A DNA stretch of 64,000 bases from Methylomonas koyamae (GCF_019669905.1 NZ_AP019777.1:372001-436000), one strand, 5' to 3'; positions 46,651 through 56,866 are shown, counted from the first letter of the stretch. The notes: a model not told the origin generated them from the letters alone. Program-made: numbers and translations.

Positions 46651-47940
46651 ATGGATATTGGCCTGATACTGCTCTTGATTTTGCTCAACGGCGTGTTCGC
46701 CATGTCGGAAATGGCGCTGGTGTCGTCCGGATTGGCCCGCTTGCAGAAATTGGCCGGAGAAAAGCGCGCCGGTGCCGCCACCGCATTGAAACTGCACCAA
46801 GACCCGTCCCGGTTTTTGTCGACGGTCCAAGTCGGCATTACCTCGGTCGGCATCCTCAGCGGCGCGCTCGGCGAGAGTGCCTTGACCGAGCCGCTGCAGC
46901 GCTACCTAGCCCAATTTCCCTGGTTGGCGGCTTACGCCGATAGCATCGCTCTGATCGCAACCGTGGTTGCCATCACCTATTGCTCGGTCGTGGTCGGCGA
47001 ATTGGCGCCGAAGCGCTTGGCTTTGCTGAATCCGGAACGGATTGCGCTGGCCGTCGCCAAACCGATGAACATGTTGGCTGCGCTCGCCAGTCCGCTGGTC
47101 TGGTTGCTGTCTTCGTCCAGTTCGCTGTTGTTGCGCTTGTGCGGCGCCCACCAGCCGCCGCAGGCCAGCGTGACCAACGAGGAAATCAAGTTGCTGATGG
47201 AAATCGGCGCCGAGTCCGGCGTGTTTCATGCCAGCGAACGCCATCTGGTCGGCAACGTCATGAAACTCGACGAGCAGCGGGTCGGCGCGGTGATGACGCC
47301 GCGGCTGCAGATTTATGCCGCCGACCTGGAGGACGGCGACGCCGCGGTGCGGCGCAAGATTGCCGAATGCCCCTACGCCAGAACCGTGATTTGCCGCGGC
47401 GGGCTGGACAACATCGCCGGTGTGTTGGCGCGCAGCGATTTGCTGCTGCCGGCGATGAGCGGAACGGCGTTCGAAATTGCGCCGTTCGTCCGCACGCCGC
47501 ATTACGTGCCGGAGACGATGACGCTGGTGCAACTGCTCGAGTATTTCAAAGCCAATAAGGCCGATTTGGCGCTGGTGGCCAATGAATACGGCGATATCGA
47601 GGGACTAGTGACGTTGAGCGATGTGTTAAAGGCCATCGTCGGCGAACTGCCCGGCGGCGACCTGGATGTCGACATTGCCGAACGGGCCGACGGCTCTTGG
47701 TTGGTCGACGGCGGTGTCTCGGTGCAGCGCCTGAAATCGTTGATCGGCATCAGCGGCGAACTGCCCGGCGAAGCCGACAATGCCTACCATACGGTGGGCG
47801 GCTTCGTCTTGTTTTACTTGGAAGACATTCCGCGCGTCGCCGAAACCTTCGAATACCGGGAATGGCGGTTCGAAATCGTCGACATCGACGGCGTGCGGAT
47901 CGACAAAGTGCTGATCACACCGCGCCCCGGCGAAGAATAA
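46651..47940 (+). CDS. CNNM/CorC-type (HlyC) membrane protein
   Basis: A 429-residue protein of the YfjD/PaeA group: a DUF21 membrane domain (about residues 1-180, four helices; MSEMALVSSGLARLQKLA), a CBS pair (about 200-335; VMTPRLQIYAADL and YGDIEGLVTLSDVLKAIVGE) and a C-terminal CorC_HlyC domain (about 345-425). Relatives export magnesium, cobalt or polyamines; hemolysin activity in the old name is not supported. It lies 39 bases after batB/C and before a metal-type RND pair, so a role in cation balance is plausible. Confidence 0.9.
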   Translation: MDIGLILLLILLNGVFAMSEMALVSSGLARLQKLAGEKRAGAATALKLHQDPSRFLSTVQVGITSVGILSGALGESALTEPLQRYLAQFPWLAAYADSIALIATVVAITYCSVVVGELAPKRLALLNPERIALAVAKPMNMLAALASPLVWLLSSSSSLLLRLCGAHQPPQASVTNEEIKLLMEIGAESGVFHASERHLVGNVMKLDEQRVGAVMTPRLQIYAADLEDGDAAVRRKIAECPYARTVICRGGLDNIAGVLARSDLLLPAMSGTAFEIAPFVRTPHYVPETMTLVQLLEYFKANKADLALVANEYGDIEGLVTLSDVLKAIVGELPGGDLDVDIAERADGSWLVDGGVSVQRLKSLIGISGELPGEADNAYHTVGGFVLFYLEDIPRVAETFEYREWRFEIVDIDGVRIDKVLITPRPGEE

Positions 47941-48003
47941 GCGCCGGGGCCGGCCGGTTGCGGCAGCACCGGGCAAGCAGATTACTGACAAAAGGAAATA
48001 ACC

Positions 48004-49119
48004 ATGCAAGTACAGCGATTCTTAACTCTGTTCCTCGTTTTAGTTTGCTGGGCCGGATCGGTTCCGGCCGCGGACATGAAACCGTTGCTGGAAGCGTCGC
48101 CGGCGTTGATGAAATTGTTGACGATAGAGGAAGTCAGGCCCGGCGAGATGCGGGAGTCGTTGAGCTTGTCGGCACAAGTGGACTTGGACCAGCATCGGGT
48201 GGCCCGGATCGGTGCCAGCGTGACCGGCCGCATCACCGAAATCAATGCGATGCTGGGCCAGAGCGTCAAGAAGGGCGACCGGCTGGCACTGTTGAACAGC
48301 ACCGAACTGAGTCAAGCCCAATCGGATTATCTGAAAGCCACCTCGCAAGTCAATCTGCGGCGGATCACCGTCAAGCGCGCCGAACGTTTGCTGGAAAGCG
48401 GCGTGATCGCCGAAGCCGAGTTGCAGGAACGCCAGGGCGTGCTGGTCGAAGCCGAGGTGGACTTGCGCGCTGCCAGCGACCGCCTACGGGTGATGGGCAT
48501 GAGTGAGGCCGATCTGAAGCGGCTGGACAAGCAGCGCAGCATCCATTCGTTTTCGCCGGTCACCTCCAGCATCGACGGCGTCGTGATCGAGCGTAACGTT
48601 GCGATCGGCCAGGTGGTGCAGCCGGCCGACAGCCTATACACGGTCGCCGATTTGTCGCAACTGTGGCTGGTCGCCGAGATCCCTGAACAACAGGCGCACT
48701 GGGTGCACCAGGGCGACCAAGTGCTGGCCGAGGTGCCGGCGCTGCCGGGCGAGAGCGTCAGCGGCAAATTGATCTACGTCTCCGATCTGGTCGATCCCGA
48801 CACCCGCACCGTGACGGTAAGAATGGCGCTGGCCAACCCGCAACGGCTGTTCAAACCGCAGATGCTGGCAACCCTGAAAATCAGCAAGCCCGGCGCCCAG
48901 TCGCTGCTGATTCCTAGCCAGGCGGTGGTGCGGGAAAACGATAAAGACCACGTGTTCGTGCAGAACGCCGACAACCGCTTCGAATTGCGTCCGGTCAAAC
49001 TGGGCCGCGAGGAAGCGCAAAAGCGCGAATTATTGGACGGACTGCGGCCCGGCGAAAAGATCGTCGTCAACGGCGCCTTTCATTTGAACAACGAACGCCT
49101 GCGCAGCACATTGGAGTAA
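48004..49119 (+). CDS. CusB/CzcB-type RND adaptor
   Basis: A 371-residue periplasmic adaptor with a signal peptide (about 1-22). Barrel-sandwich segments are ARIGASVTGRITEINAMLGQ and HSFSPVTSSIDGVVIERN; a helical hairpin (about 100-165) and the VYVSDLVDPDTRTVTVRM-like segment (LIYVSDLVDPDTRTVTVRM here) typical of heavy-metal RND adaptors follow. AAGGAA precedes the ATG well. It pairs with the pump gene three bases downstream. There is no outer-membrane component gene beside it, so it may borrow one. Confidence 0.9.
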   Translation: MQVQRFLTLFLVLVCWAGSVPAADMKPLLEASPALMKLLTIEEVRPGEMRESLSLSAQVDLDQHRVARIGASVTGRITEINAMLGQSVKKGDRLALLNSTELSQAQSDYLKATSQVNLRRITVKRAERLLESGVIAEAELQERQGVLVEAEVDLRAASDRLRVMGMSEADLKRLDKQRSIHSFSPVTSSIDGVVIERNVAIGQVVQPADSLYTVADLSQLWLVAEIPEQQAHWVHQGDQVLAEVPALPGESVSGKLIYVSDLVDPDTRTVTVRMALANPQRLFKPQMLATLKISKPGAQSLLIPSQAVVRENDKDHVFVQNADNRFELRPVKLGREEAQKRELLDGLRPGEKIVVNGAFHLNNERLRSTLE

Positions 49120-49122
49120 GCC

Positions 49123-52100
49123 ATGGTCAACCGTCTGATAGAACTGGCGCTGCAACAACGGATTTTGGTGGCGGTGCTGGCGGTGGGTATTGCGTTGTTC
49201 GGCGTGCGCGCGGTGCGGCACCTTTCGGTGGATGCGTTTCCGGACGTGACCAACATTCAAGTGCAAATCGCCACCGAAGCCGCCGGAAAATCGCCGGACG
49301 AAGTCGAGCGACTGGTGACCGTGCCGTTGGAGATCGCGATGGCCGGCTTGCCGGGGCTGGAGGAAATGCGTTCGCTGAATAAAAACGGCCTGTCGCTGAT
49401 TACATTGATCTTCACCGACAAGACCGAAGTGTATTTCGCCCGGCAATTGGTGATGGAACGCCTGATCGAAGTCAAGCAGCAGATGCCGCCCGGCGTCAAC
49501 CCGGTGCTGGGCCCGGTATCGACCGGTCTGGGCGAGGTTTACCAATACACGCTGGACCGCGACGACGACGGCGAGCGGCCGTTGACCCAGGAAGAGTTGC
49601 AGTACCGGCGCGAAGCGCAGGATTGGGTGGTCCGACCGTTGCTGCGCGGCATACCCGGCGTGGCCGAAATCAATTCCCAGGGCGGTTACGTCAAACAGTA
49701 CCAGGTATTGGTCAATCCCAATCGCTTGCACCATTACCGGATTTCGTTGAACGAGGTATTCGAGGCCTTGGCTCGCAACAACGCCAACAGCGGCGGCGGC
49801 GTACTGCCGCACTATGCCGAGCAGTATTTGATTCGCGGCGTCGGTTTGATCAACGACGTCAACGACATCGGCAATATCGTATTGAAAGAGGAAGACAGCG
49901 TGCCGGTGCACATGCACGACGTCGCCGAAATTAAAATCGGCCACGAAGTGCGGGCCGGCGCGGTCATCAAAAACGGTTACACCGAATCGGTCGGTGGCAT
50001 CGTCATGATGTTGCGCGGCGGTAACGCCAAGGAAGTGGTGAGCCGGATCAAGGAACGGGTGGCGGAAATCAACGCCAAGGGCATGTTGCCGGGCGGCTTG
50101 AAAATCGTGCCGTATTACGACCGCAGCGATTTGGTCGACGCGGCCTTGCATACCGTAACCAAGGTGTTGATGGAAGGCATCGTCTTGGTCGTCATCATTT
50201 TGTTTCTGTTCCTGGGCGACGTGCGTTCCAGTTTGATCGTGGTCGGTACGCTGATCGTGACGCCGCTGGTGACCTTCATCATGATGAACCAGCTAGGCTT
50301 GTCGGCCAATCTGATGTCCTTGGGCGGCCTGGCGATTGCGATCGGCTTGATGGTGGACGGCTCGGTGGTCGTGGTCGAGAACGCGTTCCGCCTGCTCGGC
50401 GAGCGCAAGGGCCGCGCCACCAGCCGGGTGCGGGTAGTGCAGGCCGCGACCCAGGAAGTGGCGACGCCAGTGTTGTTCGGCGTCGGTATCATCGTCCTGG
50501 TGTTTTTGCCGCTGATGACGCTACAGGGCATGGAAGGCAAGATGTTCGCACCGCTGGCCTATACCATCGCCATCGCCTTGCTGATTTCGCTGGTGGTGTC
50601 GCTGACCCTGTCGCCAGTGTTGTGCGCGTTTGCGCTGGAGGGCCACGACGGCGAACACGACACCCGCTTGATTGCCTTTATCAAACGCCATTACCTGCGC
50701 TTGCTGGATTTTGCGATGGCCAACCGGCTGAAAGTGGTTGGCGCCGCTGTGGCGACGTTTATCGGCTCGTTGCTGCTGTTGCCGTTGCTCGGCACCTCGT
50801 TCATTCCGGAAATGAAGGAAGGCTCCATCGTGCCGGCAATTAACCGGATGCCGAATATTTCGCTGGAAGAAAGCATCAACGTCGAGATGCAGGCGATGAA
50901 AATGGTGATGCAGATTCCCGGCGTCAAGAACGTGGTGTCCGGCGTCGGCCGCGGCGAAAGCCCGGCCGATCCGCAATCGCAAAACGAGTCGACGCCTATC
51001 GTCACTTTGAAACCGCGCGAGGAATGGCCGCAAGGCTGGACCCAGGACAATATTGCCGATGCGATGAGCGATAAGCTGGTGGAAAACCTGCCCGGCATGC
51101 AGGTGGTGATGGCGCAACCGATTTCCGACCGGGTCGACGAGATGGTGACCGGCGTGCGTTCCGACGTGGCGGTAAAAGTGTTCGGCGACGATCTGGCCGA
51201 ACTGAAACGGCTGGCCGACGCAATCGCCGGCGTTGCCAACGGCGTCAACGGCGCCCGCGATATCCGGGTCGAGCGGCTGACCGGCCAGCAGTATTTGAAC
51301 ATTACCGTGGACCGCCAGGCGATTGCCCGCCACGGCCTGAATGCGTCGGACATCCACGACGTGATCGAAACCGCGATTGCCGGCAAGGTGGCGACCGAGA
51401 TTTACCAGGGCGAGCGGCGTTTCTCCGCTGCGGTGCGATTACCGGAACCATTCCGTAACAATATCACTGCGATCGACCAGTTGATGCTGACCTCGGCCAA
51501 CGGGGCGCGGGTGCCGCTGGGCGACGTCACCAAGATCAGCCTGAACGACGGTCCGGCCCAGATCAGCCGGGAAATGGGCAAGCGGCGGATCGTGGTCGGC
51601 ATCAACGTCCGCGACCGCGATTTGGGCGGTTTCGTCGCCGAATTGCAAAAAGCCGTGGCGGACAAGGTCAAATTGCCGGAAGGCTACTATCTGCAGTGGG
51701 GCGGCCAGTTCCAGAACATGGAGCGGGCCTTGGGCCATTTGCAAATGATCATTCCGGTGACGATTGCGGCGATCTTCTTTCTGTTGTTCATGCTGTTCAA
51801 ATCGCTGCGTTTTGCGGCGTTGATCATTTTGGTGCTGCCGTTTGCCTCGATCGGCGGTATCGTCACGCTGTTCCTGAGCGGCGAGTACTTGTCGGTGCCT
51901 GCCTCGGTCGGTTTTATCGCCTTGTGGGGCATCGCGGTGTTGAACGGCGTGGTGTTGGTGTCGTATATCCGGGCGCAGCGCGAGAGCGGCTTGAATCTGG
52001 AATATGCGGTGCGCCGCGGCTGCGAACAGCGTTTCCGGCCGGTGATGATGACGGCGACGGTGGCCTTGCTCGGGCTGGTGCCGTTTCTGTTTGCGGTCGG

Positions 52101-52248
52101 ACCCGGTTCGGAAGTGCAAAAGCCGTTGGCCATCGTCGTGATCGGCGGCCTGATCAGTTCCACCTTATTGACCCTGGTGGTATTGCCGGTGCTGTACGGC
52201 TGGTTCGACGGCCGCCAGGATGTTCATAAACCGTTTTCGATGAAATGA
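49123..52248 (+). CDS. CzcA/CusA-family heavy-metal RND pump
   Basis: A 1041-residue inner-membrane antiporter. The membrane helix GLMVDGSVVVVENAFRLL carries the DG[SA]VVxxEN signature of the heavy-metal subfamily. Other family marks are HLSVDAFPDVTNIQVQI at the start, PVSTGLGEVYQYTL and GIAVLNGVVLVSYIR in the second half. At the place where CusA has one methionine of its copper trio (before TIQLKP) this protein has NESTPIVTLKP, so it is more likely to export a divalent metal than Cu(I)/Ag(I); that is inference. It lies between batB/C and batD. Confidence 0.9.
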   Translation: MVNRLIELALQQRILVAVLAVGIALFGVRAVRHLSVDAFPDVTNIQVQIATEAAGKSPDEVERLVTVPLEIAMAGLPGLEEMRSLNKNGLSLITLIFTDKTEVYFARQLVMERLIEVKQQMPPGVNPVLGPVSTGLGEVYQYTLDRDDDGERPLTQEELQYRREAQDWVVRPLLRGIPGVAEINSQGGYVKQYQVLVNPNRLHHYRISLNEVFEALARNNANSGGGVLPHYAEQYLIRGVGLINDVNDIGNIVLKEEDSVPVHMHDVAEIKIGHEVRAGAVIKNGYTESVGGIVMMLRGGNAKEVVSRIKERVAEINAKGMLPGGLKIVPYYDRSDLVDAALHTVTKVLMEGIVLVVIILFLFLGDVRSSLIVVGTLIVTPLVTFIMMNQLGLSANLMSLGGLAIAIGLMVDGSVVVVENAFRLLGERKGRATSRVRVVQAATQEVATPVLFGVGIIVLVFLPLMTLQGMEGKMFAPLAYTIAIALLISLVVSLTLSPVLCAFALEGHDGEHDTRLIAFIKRHYLRLLDFAMANRLKVVGAAVATFIGSLLLLPLLGTSFIPEMKEGSIVPAINRMPNISLEESINVEMQAMKMVMQIPGVKNVVSGVGRGESPADPQSQNESTPIVTLKPREEWPQGWTQDNIADAMSDKLVENLPGMQVVMAQPISDRVDEMVTGVRSDVAVKVFGDDLAELKRLADAIAGVANGVNGARDIRVERLTGQQYLNITVDRQAIARHGLNASDIHDVIETAIAGKVATEIYQGERRFSAAVRLPEPFRNNITAIDQLMLTSANGARVPLGDVTKISLNDGPAQISREMGKRRIVVGINVRDRDLGGFVAELQKAVADKVKLPEGYYLQWGGQFQNMERALGHLQMIIPVTIAAIFFLLFMLFKSLRFAALIILVLPFASIGGIVTLFLSGEYLSVPASVGFIALWGIAVLNGVVLVSYIRAQRESGLNLEYAVRRGCEQRFRPVMMTATVALLGLVPFLFAVGPGSEVQKPLAIVVIGGLISSTLLTLVVLPVLYGWFDGRQDVHKPFSMK

Positions 52249-52263
52249 ACCGGGTTTTTGCTT

Positions 52264-53943
52264 ATGCGTAATTGTTTGCTGCCTTGTTGGTTGGGGCTGT
52301 GCTTGTTTTGGCTGAGCGGCGTTGCCGCCGCCGAGATCGGCGTTGCGGTGGACCGCAATCCGGTCGGGCTGAACGAATCGTTTCAAATCACCTTTACCGC
52401 GGCCGAACAACCGGACGGCAGTCCGGATTTCGAGCCGTTACGGCAGGATTTCGAGATCGTCAACCAACAACGCAGCACTAGCGCGTCCTGGGTTAACGGC
52501 AAAAGCAGCCGCAACGAACAATGGCTTTTGACGGCAATGGCCAAACGTAGCGGCGAGTTGACGATACCGGCGATTGCCTTCGGTGCCGACAGCAGTAAGC
52601 CGTTGGCGCTGACGGTGACCGAAACCGCGCAGCCGACCGCAAAGGACGACGAACTGTTCCTGGAAGTCTCGGCAACGCCGGAGCAGCCTTACGTGCAGGC
52701 GCAGGTGATTTACACGCTGAAATTGTTCCGCCGGGTCCAGATTACCCAGGCCAGCCTGAGCGAGCCGGAAATCAAGGATGCCTTGGTGGAAAAACTGGGC
52801 GAGGACAGCACTTATTCGACCCAGATCAAGGGCGTCGATTATTGGGTCACCGAGCGCAAATATGCCATTTTTCCGCAGCAGAGCGGGCTGTTCACGATTG
52901 CGCCGCTGGTGTTGAACGCCGAATACGTCAGCGGCCGGCAGCAGCCGCGATTCAACGGTTTTTTCAACCGGCCCAGCACCGAAACCCGGCGGGTGGTATC
53001 GAAAGCCGTGACGCTGAACGTGCGCGCGGTGCCGGCCGAGTTTAAAGGCGCCTGGCTGGGCGCGGAATCGCTGGAATTGAGCGAGAGTTGGTCCGACGCC
53101 TCCCGCCAAGCCAAAGTCGGCGAGCCGCTGACCCGCACTTTGACCCTGAAAGCCAAGGGGGCGACGGTCGGCCAGTTGCCGGAGTTGTTCGACAAAACCC
53201 CTATCGACGGCATCAAGACCTATCCCGACCAACCGCTGTTGAACGAAGACAAACAAAGCGACGGCTTAACCGCGTCGCGCGAGGAGAAAATCGCCTTCAT
53301 TCCGTCCAAGCCCGGCGAATACAATCTGCCGGCGTTGCACATCCGCTGGTTCAATACCAAAACCCACAAAATCGAGGAAGCCGCATTGCCGGCCGCCAAA
53401 ATCAAGGCCTTGGCCGTCGCCGGAACAGCGGAGCCGGACGTTGCCGCGGCCGCGGCCGCGGCCAAGCCGGCCGAACCCGGCGCGGTTGCCGCAATGCCGA
53501 TCAGCGTTTGCTCGGATAGGGAAACCAGAGTGTGGCAGGCGGTGTCGGCCATTCTGGCGCTGGGGTGGCTGCTGACGGTAATCGGCTTGGTTCGCCGCCG
53601 CCGCAACGGCGGCCGGACCGGCGCCGGCAACCAGGCTCCGGGCGAGAGCGCGCTGGAAAAAGCCTTGAAGCGGGCCTGTTGGGAAAACAATCCGCAGGCG
53701 GCCAAACAATTATTGTTGCAATGGGGCAAAACCCGCTACGGCAGCGACAGTTTGGCCGGTTTGGCGAATTGTTGCGGCGAGGCGCTGCGCAGCGAAATCG
53801 ATAGCTTGAACCGGTTGCTGTATACCCCCGGCGGCCAGGACTGGCAGGGACGGGATTTGTGGGCGGCGTTCAGCGCCGAACCGCGGCAGGTCAGCGATGT
53901 GGCGGACAACGGCGACGGCCTGGAGCCGTTGTTCAAAATCTGA
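52264..53943 (+). CDS. BatD-like protein
   Basis: A 559-residue envelope protein of the BatD family: signal peptide (about 1-23), several beta-sandwich segments (VDRNPVGLNESFQITFTA, then ELFLEVSATPEQPYVQAQVI and ERKYAIFPQQSGLFTI), a membrane helix (about 425-445) and a cytoplasmic tail. An Ala-rich linker (AAAAAAAKPAEPGAVAA) precedes the helix. It is the last Bat component but is separated from batB/C by about 5.6 kb holding the CNNM and metal RND genes. The ATG at 52264 gives the better signal peptide; a TTG two codons earlier is possible. Confidence 0.92.
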   Translation: MRNCLLPCWLGLCLFWLSGVAAAEIGVAVDRNPVGLNESFQITFTAAEQPDGSPDFEPLRQDFEIVNQQRSTSASWVNGKSSRNEQWLLTAMAKRSGELTIPAIAFGADSSKPLALTVTETAQPTAKDDELFLEVSATPEQPYVQAQVIYTLKLFRRVQITQASLSEPEIKDALVEKLGEDSTYSTQIKGVDYWVTERKYAIFPQQSGLFTIAPLVLNAEYVSGRQQPRFNGFFNRPSTETRRVVSKAVTLNVRAVPAEFKGAWLGAESLELSESWSDASRQAKVGEPLTRTLTLKAKGATVGQLPELFDKTPIDGIKTYPDQPLLNEDKQSDGLTASREEKIAFIPSKPGEYNLPALHIRWFNTKTHKIEEAALPAAKIKALAVAGTAEPDVAAAAAAAKPAEPGAVAAMPISVCSDRETRVWQAVSAILALGWLLTVIGLVRRRRNGGRTGAGNQAPGESALEKALKRACWENNPQAAKQLLLQWGKTRYGSDSLAGLANCCGEALRSEIDSLNRLLYTPGGQDWQGRDLWAAFSAEPRQVSDVADNGDGLEPLFKI

Positions 53944-53944
53944 G

Positions 53945-54496
53945 CTAACCGCGCCGCTCCAGGTGGGCCAAAGCCATGTACAGCGCGGCGATAGAGCGCG
54001 CCTCGCTGCATTCTCCGCTGGCCAACAAGCTGTCGATGGCCCGCAGCGACCAGGGGACCACCTGTAACTCCTCCGGTTCGTCGCCTTCCAATTTTTCCGG
54101 GTACAGCTCTTCGGCCAGGATGATGTCGATGGTGTGTTCCAGATAAGACGGCGCCAGCGAGACCCGGTGCAGATGTTGCAGTTTGCCGGCGCCGTAGCCG
54201 ATTTCTTCCTTCAACTCCCGGTTGGCGCCGCTGAGCATATCTTCGCCGGCGTCGAGTTTGCCTTTCGGCAGGCCCAGTTCGTAGCGGTGGACGCCTGCCG
54301 CATATTCCCTGACCAGCAATACCGTTTCCGGATCCAGCATCGGGACGATCAGTACCGCGCCGTGCGAGGTGCTGCGCGCCAGCCGTTCGTATTGGCGGCG
54401 TTCGCCGTTGCTGAATTCCAGGTCCAGCGCTTCGATGCAGAATTGGCGGGTCTGGGCCAGTACCGTCTGTTTCAGGATTTTCGGTCGCTTGGGCAT
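53945..54496 (-). CDS. nudE: ADP compounds hydrolase NudE
   Basis: A 183-residue Nudix hydrolase that cleaves ADP-ribose, NADH and diadenosine polyphosphates. The Nudix box GKLDAGEDMLSGANRELKEE followed by IGY is complete. The N-terminal PKRPKILKQTVLAQT segment and AVLIVPML match NudE. It converges on batD with one base between the stops and lies downstream of the chemoreceptor gene, 44 bases away, on the same strand. Confidence 0.9.
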   Translation of the reverse strand: MPKRPKILKQTVLAQTRQFCIEALDLEFSNGERRQYERLARSTSHGAVLIVPMLDPETVLLVREYAAGVHRYELGLPKGKLDAGEDMLSGANRELKEEIGYGAGKLQHLHRVSLAPSYLEHTIDIILAEELYPEKLEGDEPEELQVVPWSLRAIDSLLASGECSEARSIAALYMALAHLERRG

Positions 54497-54540
54497 GGTC
54501 GTTGGCGGGGTAGCGATTAAGGCCGGTGGTCGGGCTTGGG

Positions 54541-56043
54541 TTATACCCGAAAAAAGTCGACCGCGCTTTGCAACTGTTCGGCCTGGGCGTTGAGTTCCTC
54601 CGCCGTTGCCGCCATTTCTTCGGACGCTGCCGCGTTTTGCTGGGTGACTTTGTCGAGTTGCCGCATCGCCTCGCTAATCTGGCGTACGCCGACAGCCTGT
54701 TCGTCGGAGGCGGCGCTGATCTCTTGCACCAGTTCCGAGGTCTTGGCGATATTCGGCACCACCTCGCCGATCAATTGCCCGGCCCGTTCGGCGATGGCGA
54801 CGCTGTTGGACGCCAATTCGTTGATTTCCGCCGCCGTCGTGCGGCTGTTTTCCGCGAGTTTTCTGACTTCGGCGGCGACCACGGCGAAGCCCTTGCCGTG
54901 CTCGCCGGCCGAAGCCGCCTCGATCGCGGCGTTCAAGGACAACAAGTTGGTTTTGTAGGCTATGTCTTCGATCACGCCGATTTTTTTGGCGATTTGGTGC
55001 ATCGCCTTGACCGTCGCCGTTACCGCGTCGCCGCCTTGACCGGCTTCTTCGGCCGAGGATTTGGCCAATTGTTCGGTGGCGCGCGCGCTTGCCGAATTGT
55101 GTTGGACCGAGGCGCTGAGTTGTTCGACGGCGCTGGTGGTTTCGTCGACGCTGGCCGCCTGCTGCGTTGTGGCCTGGCTGATCGATTGCGCGGTGGCGTT
55201 GACTTCCCGCGAAGCAATGCTCAATGTTTCGGCGTTGCTTTGCACTTGGCGCACTGTTTCGGCGAGTTGGTCGGCCATGGTTTTCAAATCGAACAACAGG
55301 CTGCCGGTGTCGCCGGGTTGGATGTCGATATGCGCCGTCAGGTCGCCCTCCGCCATTTGTTTGACGGCCGCCGCGGCGTAACTGGGTTCCCCACCCAGTT
55401 GCCGCATCAGGCCGCGGGTGATCAGGTAAGCCGCGGTGCCGCCGCACAGCACCGACAGCAAAGCCATCAGCTCGATGATGCGAACGCTATTGCTGACCGC
55501 GGTGCGCGCCTCCTTGCCGGTGGCTTCCATCAATTCGGTTTGAAACGCGATCAAAGCGGTTGCGTTGTCGAAGTAACGGCTTTGCAGTTGCCGGATTTCG
55601 TTTAGCAGGTAGTCGGTGGCCTCTTGCTGTTTGCCTTGCCGGGCCAGGGCGATAAAGCGGTCTTGCGCCGCCACATACGGCGTCCGGGCGTCGAGTATGG
55701 CTTGCAATAAGCGGCGGCCCTCGGGGCTGTCGATTTTGGCGTCGAGCTTGTCCAGGTTTTCCTTGATTTTGCCGCGAGCTTGCTGAATCCGCGCCAATTC
55801 TTTTTCGATCGTGGCTTGGTCTTTGACGATCAGGGTATTGCGCATCGAGCGGGCAATGACGTTGATGTTGTCGATGATGTCGTGGGTCCAGACCGTTTTC
55901 GGAAATTTATCCTCGACCATGTTTTCGATATTGACCAGCAGTCCGTTTAAGTTGTTGACGCTGACCAAGGCGACGACGGCCAGCAACAGCATTACTCCGC
56001 CGAATCCGAGTCCGAGCCGGGTTTTGACAGTCAATTCACGCAT
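54541..56043 (-). CDS. Methyl-accepting chemotaxis protein
   Basis: A 500-residue chemoreceptor. First membrane helix about residues 13-32; four-helix-bundle periplasmic sensor (about 33-188) with [20 protein letters not shown]; second helix about 188-210; HAMP domain (about 211-265); signalling domain with the hairpin tip [20 protein letters not shown] and [19 protein letters not shown]. There is no C-terminal pentapeptide for CheR/CheB docking. AAGGAAG lies five bases before the ATG. The ligand is unknown; no other chemotaxis gene is in the window. Confidence 0.95.
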   Translation of the reverse strand: MRELTVKTRLGLGFGGVMLLLAVVALVSVNNLNGLLVNIENMVEDKFPKTVWTHDIIDNINVIARSMRNTLIVKDQATIEKELARIQQARGKIKENLDKLDAKIDSPEGRRLLQAILDARTPYVAAQDRFIALARQGKQQEATDYLLNEIRQLQSRYFDNATALIAFQTELMEATGKEARTAVSNSVRIIELMALLSVLCGGTAAYLITRGLMRQLGGEPSYAAAAVKQMAEGDLTAHIDIQPGDTGSLLFDLKTMADQLAETVRQVQSNAETLSIASREVNATAQSISQATTQQAASVDETTSAVEQLSASVQHNSASARATEQLAKSSAEEAGQGGDAVTATVKAMHQIAKKIGVIEDIAYKTNLLSLNAAIEAASAGEHGKGFAVVAAEVRKLAENSRTTAAEINELASNSVAIAERAGQLIGEVVPNIAKTSELVQEISAASDEQAVGVRQISEAMRQLDKVTQQNAAASEEMAATAEELNAQAEQLQSAVDFFRV

Positions 56044-56188
56044 ATGGGCTTCCTTTGTCTAGTGCCTGAGCTTTGCTTGCCATTGTAAAGCGTTGCCGGT
56101 ACGGCGGATAGGGTTGAATTGGCCGAAGCTGCCGTAGCCGGCGGCGTCCGGCTTATAATTGGCGAAAAATTAACGGAGAATTTTAGCG

Positions 56189-56866
56189 ATGTTGGACTGG
56201 CGGCAAATCGAGACGGTGATGCTGGATATGGACGGCACCTTGCTGGACCTGAATTTCGATAACCATTTCTGGCAGGAATTCGTGCCGAAACGCTTCGCCC
56301 AATTGCACGGCTTGACGCTGGAGCAGGCCAAACAAGCATTGGCGCCGCGCTTCAAAGCGATGGAAGGCCGTCTGGAGTGGTATTGCCTGGATTATTGGAG
56401 CAGCGAGTTGCGGTTGAATATCGCCGGCTTGAAGCAGGAGCTGGCCGGCCTGATAGCGGTGCATCCGCACGTGGTCGAGTTTCTGGATGCGTTGCGCGGC
56501 AAGCGGCGCCTGCTGTTAGTGACCAACGCCCACCGCGACAGTCTGAATCTGAAAATGGAGAAAACCTGTCTGCACCGCTTCTTCGACGAGATCGTCAGTT
56601 CCCACGACTTCGGTTTTGCCAAGGAACAACAGGACTTTTGGCAAGCTTTGCAGCAACAACATCTATTCGAGAAACACAGCAGTTTGTTGGTCGACGACAG
56701 CCTGGCCGTGCTGCGCTCGGCGCGCCAATTCGGCATTGCTCATCTGGTTTCGATCAGCAAGCCGGACAGCCGGCGCCCGGTCAGGCCGATTGCGGAGTTT
56801 CCGGCGATTGAGGATTTTCGGGCGTTGATGCCTGGCTTGCAGCCGGATGCGGCCGGTGTTCCCTAG
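56189..56866 (+). CDS. yrfG: YrfG-type GMP/IMP nucleotidase (HAD)
   Basis: A 225-residue haloacid-dehalogenase-fold phosphatase. Motif I is MLDMDGTLLDL, motif II VTNAH, and motifs III/IV include Lys in GFAKEQQ and LLVDDSLAVL. MLDMDGTLLDLNFDNHFW and WYCLDYWS are typical of YrfG, which dephosphorylates GMP and IMP. The 3' end overlaps the 3' end of the convergent rhlB by 86 bases. Confidence 0.9.
   Translation: MLDWRQIETVMLDMDGTLLDLNFDNHFWQEFVPKRFAQLHGLTLEQAKQALAPRFKAMEGRLEWYCLDYWSSELRLNIAGLKQELAGLIAVHPHVVEFLDALRGKRRLLLVTNAHRDSLNLKMEKTCLHRFFDEIVSSHDFGFAKEQQDFWQALQQQHLFEKHSSLLVDDSLAVLRSARQFGIAHLVSISKPDSRRPVRPIAEFPAIEDFRALMPGLQPDAAGVP

Noticed and set aside
46651..47940. Hemolysin
   Set aside because: The DUF21-CBS-CorC_HlyC architecture is that of CNNM-type membrane transport proteins; the hemolysin name is historical.
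54526..55605. Plus-strand frame of about 360 codons opposite the chemoreceptor
   Set aside because: The chemoreceptor is unambiguous on the minus strand; the Gly/Arg/Phe-rich frame is a shadow.
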